64,000 nt of DNA from Planctomycetota bacterium (GTDB taxonomy: Bacteria; Planctomycetota; J058; JAJDCP01): the NCBI GenBank assembly GCA_029260765.1, contig JAJDCP010000011.1, positions 124,001 through 188,000 on the forward strand, in the 5' to 3' direction. The position numbers and the translations under genes are program-made. Positions 52,740 through 61,573 of this stretch are shown here, in pieces. A model generated the notes under the pieces. It saw only the letters and a list, made by a program, of their open reading frames with translations. It was not told the DNA's origin and made no database searches. The number at the start of each line of letters is the position of its first letter. The first letter of the stretch is position 1.

Positions 52740-55700
52740 ATGAGCGCACAGCGCCCCACCATGCCCGGCATGCTGCCCAGCTTCTCACTGCGGCGGCCGG
52801 TCAGCGTGCTCGTGTTGTTCTGCGTCAGCCTGGTGCTCGGTTACATCTCGTACCAGCGCACTCCTCTGCAGCTATTGCCGTCTGACTTCGACCCGCCCTT
52901 CCTGTTCGTGTCTTTTCCCTACCCCAACGCCAACCCGAAGGAGGTCGAGAACCAGGTCACCCGGCCCGTCGAAGAAGTGCTCGCGACCGTGCACGGCCTC
53001 GAGCAGATGGACACCCGCAGCTCCGAGAACGCCTCGATCGCCTTCCTGCGCTTCACCGCCAACGCCGACATGGACAACTCCTACGTCGAGGTACGCGATG
53101 CCCTTGACCGGGTGCGCGACGAGCTACCCGACGACGTCGGCGACGCGCGCATTCTGCGCTTCGACCCCAACGGCACGCCTGTGGCCTTCCTGTCTGTGCG
53201 CCTGCCCGAGGAGGCGTCCGCCGACCCGCACCAGCTGCTCGACGAGCACTTCTCCCGCAAACTGATGCGCATTCCGGGCGTGGCCAACGTCGAGCTGGTC
53301 GGAGTGTTTCCTCGAGAGGTCGCGGTCGACTTCCGCTCGAGCGACGTCGGAGCCCACAAGCTCAACCTCTTCCAGATCATCGAGCAGCTCAAGCGGGCCT
53401 CGTTCCAGATGGCCTGCGGCAAGACCGAAGACGGTGGGCGTGAGCTGTTCATCCGCTCCCGCGCACGCTTCGAAACTCTCGAGGCGCTGCAGGACCACCG
53501 GCTCGCCAGCGGCTTGCCCCTGGCCAGTGTCGCCGACGTGCGCCATGACGTGCTCGGGGTCGGTGAGCTGTTCTTCTTGAACGGCCAGAGCGCCGCGCTG
53601 GTGCTGGTCCACAAAGAGTCCCAGGCCAACGCCATCGATGTCTGTGCGGACGTGCTCGAGTTCGTCGAGCACGGCATCCACGAAGATCCCAACCTGGCAG
53701 GGGTCGAGGTGCTCCCCCTGTTCAGTATCGGCGAGGTGATCCAGGACTCTGTAGAGACGCTGTTGACCTCGGCCGCCTGGGGCTCGCTGTTCGCTATCGG
53801 CATCTTGCTCGTGTTCCTGCGCCGCCTGCGCATGACGCTGATCGTGACTCTGGCGATCCCGATGTCGGTGCTGATCACGGTCATCTATCTGTACTTCTCC
53901 GGCTCTTCGTTCAACATGCTCAGCCTGATGGGGATCATGCTGGCCGTCGGCATGCTGGTCGACAACTCGGTGGTTGTGCTCGAGAACATCGTACGCTTGC
54001 GCCAGGCCGGTTTGAGCGCGCGCCAGGCCGCGTTGCAGGGGACCACCGACGTCAGTCTGGCGGTCGCCACGGCGACCTTTACCACCATCGTCGCCTTCGC
54101 CCCCCTGCTGCTTGCCGAGTCGCGCTTCAAGATCTTCCTGCGGGCGATCGGCGAGCCCGTCTGCGTCTCGCTGCTCGCATCGCTGCTGGTGGCTCTGGTC
54201 GGGATCCCGATTGCCGCCTTGCGGCTCGGCGGCATGCGCGCCCAGAGCACGAAACGCAACGCCGGCGTGGACCGGCTCTCACGGGCCTACGGCTGGTTGC
54301 TCGACAAGGCGCTGCGCCACCGCATCCTGGCCTGCCTGGTGCTGCTCGGCGTGGCCGCCTCGACTGCCTGGCCGATCACCCATCTCAAGCGCACCTTCCA
54401 GGCGCAAGGCGGTGCGAGCTGGCTGATGGTGCAGTGCAGCACGCCCGCCCACTTCTCCCTGGGCGACACCTATGGTGTGATCGACCGCGCCTCGGAGATC
54501 CTGCAGGAAAACCGCGAGCGCCTGGGCATCGCCAACATCCTGGCCTCGTGCCGAACCCAATCTGGGCGTATCCGCTGCTTCCTGGTCGACGCCGACGACC
54601 GGCCGATGACCCTCGAAGACATGATGGAGGACATCAAAAAAGCGCTACCCCAGATCCCCGATGTGACCTGGAAGCTCGGCCGCTCCAGCGAAGGCCAGGG
54701 TGACACCCGCGTGCAGATCACCCTGCAGGGACGGGAATCAGACGTGCTCGTCGAGGCGGCGGAGGTCCTGGCCCTGCAGTACCAGCAGGTCCCCGGCGTG
54801 CTTGAGGTCGAGGTCGATCTGACCTCGGGACTGCGCGAGCTGAGCCTGCGCATCGACAGCCAGAAGGCCCACAAGCTCGGGGTGGCCCCACTGGTGATCT
54901 TCGGCACCGTCAACGACGCTCTGCGTGGGCGCGAGCTGCCTGAGGTGCGTCTGGACGACGAGGAAGTGCACGCGTTGGCGCGGCTCGATCCGCTCGCGAT
55001 CGCGGCGGTCGAAGACCTGCTGGCCCTACAGGTCAAGACGGCCGCCGGGGTCGCCATCCCGCTCGGCCGGCTCGTCACCCTCGAGTGGGGCCGCGGCTTC
55101 CAGACCATCCGCCGCACCAACCGCCGCACGCGGGTCAACCTCGACATCACCTCTTCGCGCGACGACATGAAAGAGCTCTACGACGAGCTCGAGGAGATCG
55201 CCGACGCCACCCTTTTGCCCGCAGGAGTTGAGCTCGAGCGCGGATCTTCGTTCCGCAAGCTGCAAGAGTCCGACAGCGACATGGCCCAGGCCCTGCCGCT
55301 GGCTGCGCTGTTTGTGTTTCTGCTGATGGGCGTGCTGTTCGAGTCTCTGCTGCTGCCGCTGGCCGTGCTGGTGTCGGTTCCGCTGTCTTTTGTCGGCGTG
55401 TATTGGTTGCTCTACCTGACAGACACGCCCTTCGATGTGATGTCGGGCATCGGCAGCATCATCCTGATCGGGGTGGTGGTCAACAATGCCATCGTGCTGA
55501 TCGACACCGTAAAGCAGATCCGGCGCAGTGGGGTTGCCCGCCGCGAAGCCCTGGTCAAGGCTGGCTCGCAGCGGTTGCGCCCCATCTTGATGACCAGCCT
55601 CACGACCATCTGCGGCCTGCTGCCGATGGCACTGGGCGACTCCAATCTGGTCGGCATGCCCTACTTTCCGCTGGGGCGGACGGTGATTGGCGGCATGGCC

Positions 55701-55829
55701 GCGGGCACGCTGCTGGTGTTGGGGGCTGTGCCCGTCGTGTACTCGCTGCTCGACGACGTCAGCCGCTGGACTCTGCGGCTGCGTGGAGCTCTGGCCGGCA
55801 AACCGCGCGCAAAAAAGGTGGTCTCGTGA
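52740..55829 (+). CDS. second RND-family transporter
   Basis: The 1029-residue pump is of normal RND length. It shows FSLRRPVSVLVLFCVSLVLGYISY, FPYPNANPKEVENQVTRPVEEVLATVHGLEQM, DNSYVEVRDALDRV, TM4 GMLVDNSVVVLENIVRLRQ and the C-terminal repeat LLPLAVLVSVPLSFVGVYWLLYLT and GVVVNNAIVLIDTVKQIRRSG. It is only distantly similar to the pump at 48093, so the two may form a heteromeric transporter sharing the single adaptor, as in MdtBC; this is inference. ATG 52740 follows GAGGGA. The stop overlaps the GTG start of the sensor kinase. Confidence 0.92.
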   Translation: MSAQRPTMPGMLPSFSLRRPVSVLVLFCVSLVLGYISYQRTPLQLLPSDFDPPFLFVSFPYPNANPKEVENQVTRPVEEVLATVHGLEQMDTRSSENASIAFLRFTANADMDNSYVEVRDALDRVRDELPDDVGDARILRFDPNGTPVAFLSVRLPEEASADPHQLLDEHFSRKLMRIPGVANVELVGVFPREVAVDFRSSDVGAHKLNLFQIIEQLKRASFQMACGKTEDGGRELFIRSRARFETLEALQDHRLASGLPLASVADVRHDVLGVGELFFLNGQSAALVLVHKESQANAIDVCADVLEFVEHGIHEDPNLAGVEVLPLFSIGEVIQDSVETLLTSAAWGSLFAIGILLVFLRRLRMTLIVTLAIPMSVLITVIYLYFSGSSFNMLSLMGIMLAVGMLVDNSVVVLENIVRLRQAGLSARQAALQGTTDVSLAVATATFTTIVAFAPLLLAESRFKIFLRAIGEPVCVSLLASLLVALVGIPIAALRLGGMRAQSTKRNAGVDRLSRAYGWLLDKALRHRILACLVLLGVAASTAWPITHLKRTFQAQGGASWLMVQCSTPAHFSLGDTYGVIDRASEILQENRERLGIANILASCRTQSGRIRCFLVDADDRPMTLEDMMEDIKKALPQIPDVTWKLGRSSEGQGDTRVQITLQGRESDVLVEAAEVLALQYQQVPGVLEVEVDLTSGLRELSLRIDSQKAHKLGVAPLVIFGTVNDALRGRELPEVRLDDEEVHALARLDPLAIAAVEDLLALQVKTAAGVAIPLGRLVTLEWGRGFQTIRRTNRRTRVNLDITSSRDDMKELYDELEEIADATLLPAGVELERGSSFRKLQESDSDMAQALPLAALFVFLLMGVLFESLLLPLAVLVSVPLSFVGVYWLLYLTDTPFDVMSGIGSIILIGVVVNNAIVLIDTVKQIRRSGVARREALVKAGSQRLRPILMTSLTTICGLLPMALGDSNLVGMPYFPLGRTVIGGMAAGTLLVLGAVPVVYSLLDDVSRWTLRLRGALAGKPRAKKVVS

Positions 55830-57835
55830 CCCGCTCAGCGCGCACCAAGGGTACCGGCCGCATGAGCGCCCCGCCACCCGGCAGTCCATCGACCCTGCGG
55901 CGGACTGCGGTGCTGGCGAGCTTGCTGATCCCGGCCTTGGTGCTGCTGGGCTTTGCGGCCCGCGCGGTGCTGCAGGAAGTCGCCCTGCTCGAGTCCCACC
56001 TGCTTGAGGCCCAGGAGCGGCTGCCCGACCGCGTCAACGGACTGTTCGGCCAGCGGCTGCTGCACTTCGAGGCAGCCCTGCGCGAGCGCTCGGGCAACGC
56101 GCAGCCCGACCTCGCCCCGCTGCCCCTCGGCCCCGACCATGTCTGGCTGCTCAGCGACTCGCTGGGATTGCGGACCCACACTCGGATCCTTGCCGGCACG
56201 CCTCCGCCGCTGCCGGGGCCTGCTCCAGCCGCCGAGGCTTGGGAACAGGCGCCCGACTCGCTGGTGTTGGGGCCGCTGGAAGCAGCGTTGGCCGGGCCGT
56301 TGAGCGCCGCGTTCCCGCGCTGGCTATTGCGCAGGGCCGAGCTGCTGCAACGCGCAGGGCGCCACCAGGAAGCGGAAGCGGCGCTCGAGCAACTGCTCGA
56401 AGACTGGTTCGAAGCACGCGACGCGGACGGCGTGCCCTTTGGTCTGAGCGGGGGCCTTTTGCGGGCGTCCCTCCTGGCCGAGCGGGGCGCGGCAGCGGAA
56501 GCCGTGCGCCAACTGAGCCTGCTCGAGCGGCGCGTGGTGGCGGATACCGGATTCGTCCCCAGTGTCCGACGCAACTCGGTCGCGAGGCAGCTCGCTGCGA
56601 GCACCGCCCCTTTGCTGTGGGACCGGCCGGAGCTGGCCGCGCAGCGCAACCAGCAGCTCTTGCCCGGCTACGCTTGGGCAGCCGTGCGCGCGCACGGAGA
56701 CAGCCTCTCCGTGCACAACCGCTGGAACGCGAACGTCTTCGGCCGTGAGCTGCTGTTGCTTGCCAAGCGCGAACAGGGGCGGCTGCTGGTGGTGGCCATG
56801 GAGCCGGCCGCCCTGGTAGCGACGCTGCGTCCCTCGTTGGCTGAGCTGAGCCTCGCTGGCGAGCTCGAGCTCAGCTTCGCCGACGCCCTCGGGGTCGAAC
56901 AGCTGCGCATCGGCCCCGGAGAGGTCGAAGGGCCTCCGCAATGGCACCCGCCCAGCAGGGTCTCAGGTCTGCCCGGTTGGAGCCTGCGCTGCAACTTCTT
57001 CGGCTTGCGGACCGAGCAGAAACGCCACTACGGAGTGCAGTTGACCCTGGCGGGGTTGCTCAGCGTGACCGCACTGCTCTTGCTCGGAGGCACCTGGTCC
57101 CTCTTCCAGATGCTAGCCAAAGAACGGCGGCTGGCCCTGTTGCAGCGGGAGTTCGTCGCGAACATCAGCCATGAGCTGCGTACACCCCTCACCTCGATCC
57201 GCGTACTCGCAGAGATCCTCGAAGCCGACGACGAGCTCGCGGCCGAAAGGCGCGTGACCTATGTGCAGACCATCCTGCGGGAGAGCGAACACCTCTCGGA
57301 CATCGTCGACCGCGTACTCGACCTGTCGCGGCTCGAGCGCCGTAAGCTCGAGCTGCTCCTCGAGGACATCGAGCCTCTTCCCATGCTGGGTCTGCTCGCG
57401 GACGCCTATGAGGCCCGGGGAGCGGCGGCCAGCATCGAGCTGCGGCGCGTCCTGCCAGAAAAACTGCCCGAGGTGCGCGGCAACCGCAAGGCTCTGGAGG
57501 ACGCACTGCGCAACCTGCTCGACAACGCGTTCAAGTACGGAGGGTCGGCGGGCATCATCTTCTTGCGGGCGCGGACGACTCCGGAGGCGGTCTTGATCGA
57601 AGTCGCCGACGGGGGTCCCGGCGTCCCCCGCGCAGAAGAATCGCGCGTATTCGAACGCTTCTTCCGCTCCTCTCAGACGGCCGACATCGTCAAAGGGAGC
57701 GGTATCGGGCTGTTCCTGTGCCGTGAGATCCTGCGCAACATGGGCGGTGACGTGCGTCTGGTGCGGCGGTCGGCACCGGGTGCCTGTTTCCAGGTCCGGC
57801 TGGTACGCAGCCATCCGGAGGAGCAGCCGCATTAG
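55826..57835 (+). CDS. membrane sensor histidine kinase
   Basis: The 669-residue kinase has a membrane helix near the N-terminus (VLASLLIPALVLLGFAARAVL), a periplasmic sensor of about 370 residues containing a TPR-like stretch (LLRRAELLQRAGRHQEAEAALEQLLEDW), a second helix (LTLAGLLSVTALLLLGGTWSLFQML) and a cytoplasmic kinase. H449 lies in FVANISHELRTPLTSIRVLAEIL; the N box is LEDALRNLLDNAFKYGG; G boxes are IEVADGGPGVP and GSGIGLFLCREILRNMGG. GTG 55826 overlaps the pump stop (GTGA) and has AAGGTGG upstream; ATG 55862 is an alternative. No response regulator lies next to it. It probably senses something in the periplasm linked to the export operon. Confidence 0.88.
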   Translation: MTRSARTKGTGRMSAPPPGSPSTLRRTAVLASLLIPALVLLGFAARAVLQEVALLESHLLEAQERLPDRVNGLFGQRLLHFEAALRERSGNAQPDLAPLPLGPDHVWLLSDSLGLRTHTRILAGTPPPLPGPAPAAEAWEQAPDSLVLGPLEAALAGPLSAAFPRWLLRRAELLQRAGRHQEAEAALEQLLEDWFEARDADGVPFGLSGGLLRASLLAERGAAAEAVRQLSLLERRVVADTGFVPSVRRNSVARQLAASTAPLLWDRPELAAQRNQQLLPGYAWAAVRAHGDSLSVHNRWNANVFGRELLLLAKREQGRLLVVAMEPAALVATLRPSLAELSLAGELELSFADALGVEQLRIGPGEVEGPPQWHPPSRVSGLPGWSLRCNFFGLRTEQKRHYGVQLTLAGLLSVTALLLLGGTWSLFQMLAKERRLALLQREFVANISHELRTPLTSIRVLAEILEADDELAAERRVTYVQTILRESEHLSDIVDRVLDLSRLERRKLELLLEDIEPLPMLGLLADAYEARGAAASIELRRVLPEKLPEVRGNRKALEDALRNLLDNAFKYGGSAGIIFLRARTTPEAVLIEVADGGPGVPRAEESRVFERFFRSSQTADIVKGSGIGLFLCREILRNMGGDVRLVRRSAPGACFQVRLVRSHPEEQPH

Positions 57836-57849
57836 CGCGATCCCGCCCC

Positions 57850-57942
57850 CTGTAGCGTCGGTCTATGACCGACGAATCCACCGATCTGAATGGAAGAATC
57901 CAGAATCACAGGGAGAAACCTCTGCGAACGCGGCTGCGCCGC
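57850..57942 (+). repeat. 113-bp repeat family, truncated copy
   Basis: The copy starts CTGTAGCGTCGGTCTATGAC like the full copies but stops after about 93 bp, lacking the right hairpin. It abuts the next copy directly. Confidence 0.8.
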
Positions 57943-58055
57943 CTGTAGCGTCGGTCTATGACCGACGAGACCACCGTTCTGGCTGGAAGACGCCGAGACC
58001 TCAGAGAGAAACCTCTGCGAACGCGGCTCCCGGCGCTCGCAGAGCGCCGCTACAG
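57943..58055 (+). repeat. 113-bp repeat family, full copy
   Basis: Ends CTGTAGCG and CGCTACAG. Left hairpin CGTCGGTCTATGACCGACG has an 8-bp perfect stem; right hairpin CGGCGCTCGCAGAGCGCCG also has an 8-bp perfect stem. The middle part is moderately conserved with the next copy (GAGAAACCTCTGCGAACGCG). Confidence 0.9.
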
Positions 58056-58067
58056 CGGAAGAGCCCC

Positions 58068-58180
58068 CTGTAGCGTCGGTCTATGACCGACGAAACCACC
58101 GATCTGGCTGGAAGAATCCTAGATATCAGGGAGAAGCCGCTGCGGACGAGGCTCCCGGCGCTCACAGAGCGCCGCTACAG
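58068..58180 (+). repeat. 113-bp repeat family, full copy
   Basis: Same length and ends as the previous unit, with base changes such as CGGCGCTCACAGAGCGCCG in the right hairpin. It lies between the stop codons of the convergent sensor kinase and FG-GAP genes and could end transcription from both sides. The 353-bp gap 57836-58188 holds only these three units. Confidence 0.9.
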
Positions 58181-58188
58181 CGGCCCCG

Positions 58189-61100
58189 CTACCGCTGGAT
58201 CAACAAACCCACCTTGTTCTGCACGGTACGCGTCAACACCAGGTCGTCGTGGCCGTCTCCGTTGATGTCCCCCGCCGCGAGCTCTTCCGGTCCGAGTCCG
58301 ACCAACGAGCGTGCTTCGAAATCCGGGTTGCCATCGTAGAGGTAGAGCAGCTCTGACTCTTCCCGCATCGAGGCGGCGATGTCGCCGCGGCCGTCGGAGT
58401 TCAGGTCAGCCACTACCACATCCGCGAATTCGACGTCTGGACTGTACTGTTCGGCTTCGGGCGGCTCAAAGCTCAACGGACCACCGACTACCTGCCGCGC
58501 ACGGATCAGCTGGCCGAGATCACAGACCGCAACCAGTGAGGGCTCGGTATCCTCTCCCAAGATTCCTACCGCGACAGCACGGGGCGCCACAGGGACCGGC
58601 ACGCTCGTTTCAAGCACCAGGTCAGGCCCCATTACGGTGTAGACGTCGATCCGCAGGTCGTTGTGGTTGGCGACCACGACCTCGAGCCCGGGTTGGCCAT
58701 TCAGCTCTGCCAGCGCGACGCCACGCCCGCCGAAGGTACCCATGCCGCTGCGTTGCACCAGCATGCCCATGCTCTGCTGCAACAGGATCACTTCGTCGCG
58801 CGTGACCGCCACCGCGTCATCCAGGCCATCGCCGTCGATATCGCCGGCCGCCAGGGCTCGCGGTCGGTTCGGCAGTTGGAAACCTGTCGTGGTCGGTTGC
58901 AGCGTCTGGTTGAGTTGCTCGAACAACACCAGCCGGTCGATACCGCTCAGGCCCACCAACAGGTCGGTGCTGCCGTCACCGTTGAAGTCGCCTGCCGCCA
59001 GAGTGTCTGGGTCATCCTGATCCATAAACGGAAAATCAGGACCGAGCAGGGTCTCGAATCCCAACCCGAAGAAGAAGACCTGCAGTCCATCGATGTTGTC
59101 CCCCAGCGCACCGTCGACGGTGAACACGATGTCGACGGTCTGGTCGCCGTTGAAGTCGCCCAGGGCCACGGCCTGCGGATTCTGAAAATCCCCCTGCAGG
59201 GCTTTGAAGGGCGATGGGGCACGCGGCGCCTCGCCCTTGAAGAAGCTGATCGAAGGTCCGTTGGGATTCTGATGGCTGGTGATCACATCGGGGGAGCCGT
59301 CTCCGTCCGCATCGCCGGCGAACAGCTCTTCACCATTGTGCCCGACTTCGATGACCTGGGTGGCCTCGAATCCCTGTGAACCCAGAGACAGGTTGATCCC
59401 CATCTCTGACGGGCCCAGCGGGAAACGCTTCAGGGCGATCACGTCGCCGCGCAGGTCCCCGTTGACGTCGGCGATCGCCGTGCCATTGAGGGAGCCAGCG
59501 CCCAGGGAAACCCGTAGCTCCGTGGCGTCGGCCGACAGCAGGCCTGTAACAGGATCGATGGACGCGGTGTAGAGTCCTCCAGATCCTCCCATCGAAGCCA
59601 TCGACTCGGTCGTGAACGACAGATCACTCCGCAGACCATCGCCGTCAAAGTCACCGAGCGCGATATAGTTGCCTTGGAACTGGATCCCGGAAGGCGGCGC
59701 GAAAGGTGTCGCCAGGTCGGTGCGCAAGAACCGGGACATCGGCGCGTCCTGCCGGTAGACCACCAACTCGGGCGGCTCGCTGCCGCTGATGGCCACAAGA
59801 TCTTCAAACCCGTCTCCGTCCCAGTCGCCAACCGCTACCCGGCGGCTGTTGGCAATGCCCGGACCGGGAAGGAACGCGGTCGGACCCGTGTCGACCAGTT
59901 GGCCTGCCTGGAACTCCAGCAAACGCAGCGGGCTGGTACCCGGAATCACGCCCTCATAGCTGGCGACCAGCAGCTGGCGCGCCGGGTCGCCGACTTCGAT
60001 GTTGACGAGATCTTCGGCCACAGATCCCAGTGGTCCGTTCTTGAAGATGAAGTTCGAGAAGTCCAGCCCAGGCCCCTGGAGCGCCACAACCACACCAAAC
60101 TGTGCTTCCTCCTGCGCGACGGCGATGTCGAGCAGGCCATCGCCGTTGTAGTCCCCCACTGCGGCCCAACGCGCCCGACCTGGCGTCGGCAGGAGCCCCA
60201 GCAACGCAAACGTGTCGACAGCCTGCTGCAACAGCACCAGGACCAAACCTCCGGGCACACCCGGCGCACTCAACGGCACCACCACATCCTTGAAGCCGTT
60301 TCCGTCCAGGTCGCCGACAGCCACGCGCTGGGGCAACAGCACACCCAACGTATCCTCGTCCAGCTGCAGGGTCGCGTCACGCCGGAAAGGGCCGTGTTGG
60401 ACGACGAAGGTCGGCTCAGTCACTCCGGCAAAACCGTCGCTGGAGTCAAAGGGCTCAATGCGCACCTTGACCGACAAATCGTTGCCCCAGCCCAGATCGG
60501 CGAAAGCATCCCAGACGAAACGGTGCACGTTCTGGTTGCCAGGGTCGCCATTGGCCAGGCTGGCGAGCCCAGAGGTGCCCTCGCTGGGGGGACCAACTGC
60601 TTCTGTGGCCGACTGGAAGGGTCCGCCATCGACCGAGTATTCCACGGTGATCTCGACATTCTGGCGCTCTTCGTCGCGCACAAAGTAGACGATCCCGATA
60701 TCGCCCGAGTTGTCGCCTGAAGGGCGCACCACCTGCACGCTGGGCCGCTGGTTGTTGTCGACAAGCACGCTGAGGGTGGTCTCGACACCGCTCTCCAGCT
60801 CGTCGCTCGGCAGCAGGTACACCGAGGCCTGCAAGGTCTGGCCCGGAATATCTGCGCGGGAGTCCCAGACATAGGTGTGGGAGGTGCCCTCGAAAGAGGT
60901 ATTGAGATCAGCCGTGCTTCCGCTGGCCAGGTCGAGCGGCTGGCGGGAGTGCATAGAGGTCTCAAACTCGAGCTGCAGGGCAGCCAGATCGGTGGTCGAG
61001 TCACTCAACTCCAGCTCGAACACAATGTTGCCTCCGTCCCCCAGCACAGTCACATCGCTGAGCACCGGAGCATCGTTGCCCAGCTTGAAGGGAGGCAGCT

Positions 61101-61572
61101 CTTCGGTCTCTCCCTCTGTACCCTGATCATCCGTAGGTGTCAGACGCAGCTGCGCATCGGGGAAGCCTGCCTCGCCGACCTCAGGCTCGGCCTTGGACTG
61201 CCAGGTAAATGTGTGTACCCGGCCGCTGTCGAGATTCCCCACCACGCGCGGAGGTTGGACGCTGATCGGCTGATAACTTTCGCCGTCATCGAGCGAAAAC
61301 TCGACGAACACCGTCACCGACTCGGAGGGCTCGTTGACCAGCGTATAGCTCACCTGGATGGGCCCATCACGCCCCATCGCCTCTTCAGGATCAACGTTCG
61401 GCGGCCGCGACGGCGGGGGCGCTGAACCGGACCCGCCTGAGGATGATGTTCCCACCAGAATGCCGATCGCGATCCAACCACAGCCCGATGGCAGCAACAG
61501 GGCCAACAGAGCCAGGCCGCGGACCAGCGCACGCCCATACCCGCGCACTCCCTTCGAAGTCCGGTTGTCCAT
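58189..61572 (-). CDS. FG-GAP/VCBS-repeat lipoprotein (beta-propeller type)
   Basis: The 1127-residue protein has a signal peptide ending in lipobox LPSGC. Residues about 65-390 are three Ig-like domains with a recurring VxVEFSxDxGxSxQ pattern, each followed by FVWDSxAD-like ends. From about 395 there are many FG-GAP repeats with calcium-binding D-x-D/N-G-D/N-G motifs: DLDGNGFKD, DYNGDGLLDI, DWDGDGFEDL, DFDGDGLRSD, DADGDGSPDV, DFNGDGSTDL, DIDGDGLDDA, DLNSDGRGDI, DINGDGHDDL. These form one or more seven-bladed propellers. It is likely exposed on the surface and may bind ligands or adhere. It follows the pseudocaspase gene with no gap worth noting (1 bp). The start at 61572 is the only clear ATG. 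Confidence 0.88.
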   Translation of the reverse strand: MDNRTSKGVRGYGRALVRGLALLALLLPSGCGWIAIGILVGTSSSGGSGSAPPPSRPPNVDPEEAMGRDGPIQVSYTLVNEPSESVTVFVEFSLDDGESYQPISVQPPRVVGNLDSGRVHTFTWQSKAEPEVGEAGFPDAQLRLTPTDDQGTEGETEELPPFKLGNDAPVLSDVTVLGDGGNIVFELELSDSTTDLAALQLEFETSMHSRQPLDLASGSTADLNTSFEGTSHTYVWDSRADIPGQTLQASVYLLPSDELESGVETTLSVLVDNNQRPSVQVVRPSGDNSGDIGIVYFVRDEERQNVEITVEYSVDGGPFQSATEAVGPPSEGTSGLASLANGDPGNQNVHRFVWDAFADLGWGNDLSVKVRIEPFDSSDGFAGVTEPTFVVQHGPFRRDATLQLDEDTLGVLLPQRVAVGDLDGNGFKDVVVPLSAPGVPGGLVLVLLQQAVDTFALLGLLPTPGRARWAAVGDYNGDGLLDIAVAQEEAQFGVVVALQGPGLDFSNFIFKNGPLGSVAEDLVNIEVGDPARQLLVASYEGVIPGTSPLRLLEFQAGQLVDTGPTAFLPGPGIANSRRVAVGDWDGDGFEDLVAISGSEPPELVVYRQDAPMSRFLRTDLATPFAPPSGIQFQGNYIALGDFDGDGLRSDLSFTTESMASMGGSGGLYTASIDPVTGLLSADATELRVSLGAGSLNGTAIADVNGDLRGDVIALKRFPLGPSEMGINLSLGSQGFEATQVIEVGHNGEELFAGDADGDGSPDVITSHQNPNGPSISFFKGEAPRAPSPFKALQGDFQNPQAVALGDFNGDQTVDIVFTVDGALGDNIDGLQVFFFGLGFETLLGPDFPFMDQDDPDTLAAGDFNGDGSTDLLVGLSGIDRLVLFEQLNQTLQPTTTGFQLPNRPRALAAGDIDGDGLDDAVAVTRDEVILLQQSMGMLVQRSGMGTFGGRGVALAELNGQPGLEVVVANHNDLRIDVYTVMGPDLVLETSVPVPVAPRAVAVGILGEDTEPSLVAVCDLGQLIRARQVVGGPLSFEPPEAEQYSPDVEFADVVVADLNSDGRGDIAASMREESELLYLYDGNPDFEARSLVGLGPEELAAGDINGDGHDDLVLTRTVQNKVGLLIQR

Positions 61573-61573
61573 G

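Noticed and set aside
57850..58180. possible CRISPR array (three similar units in tandem)
   Set aside because: Units are 93-113 bp with internal hairpins and only short or no spacers; there are no unique spacers or cas genes, and a single unit occurs elsewhere.
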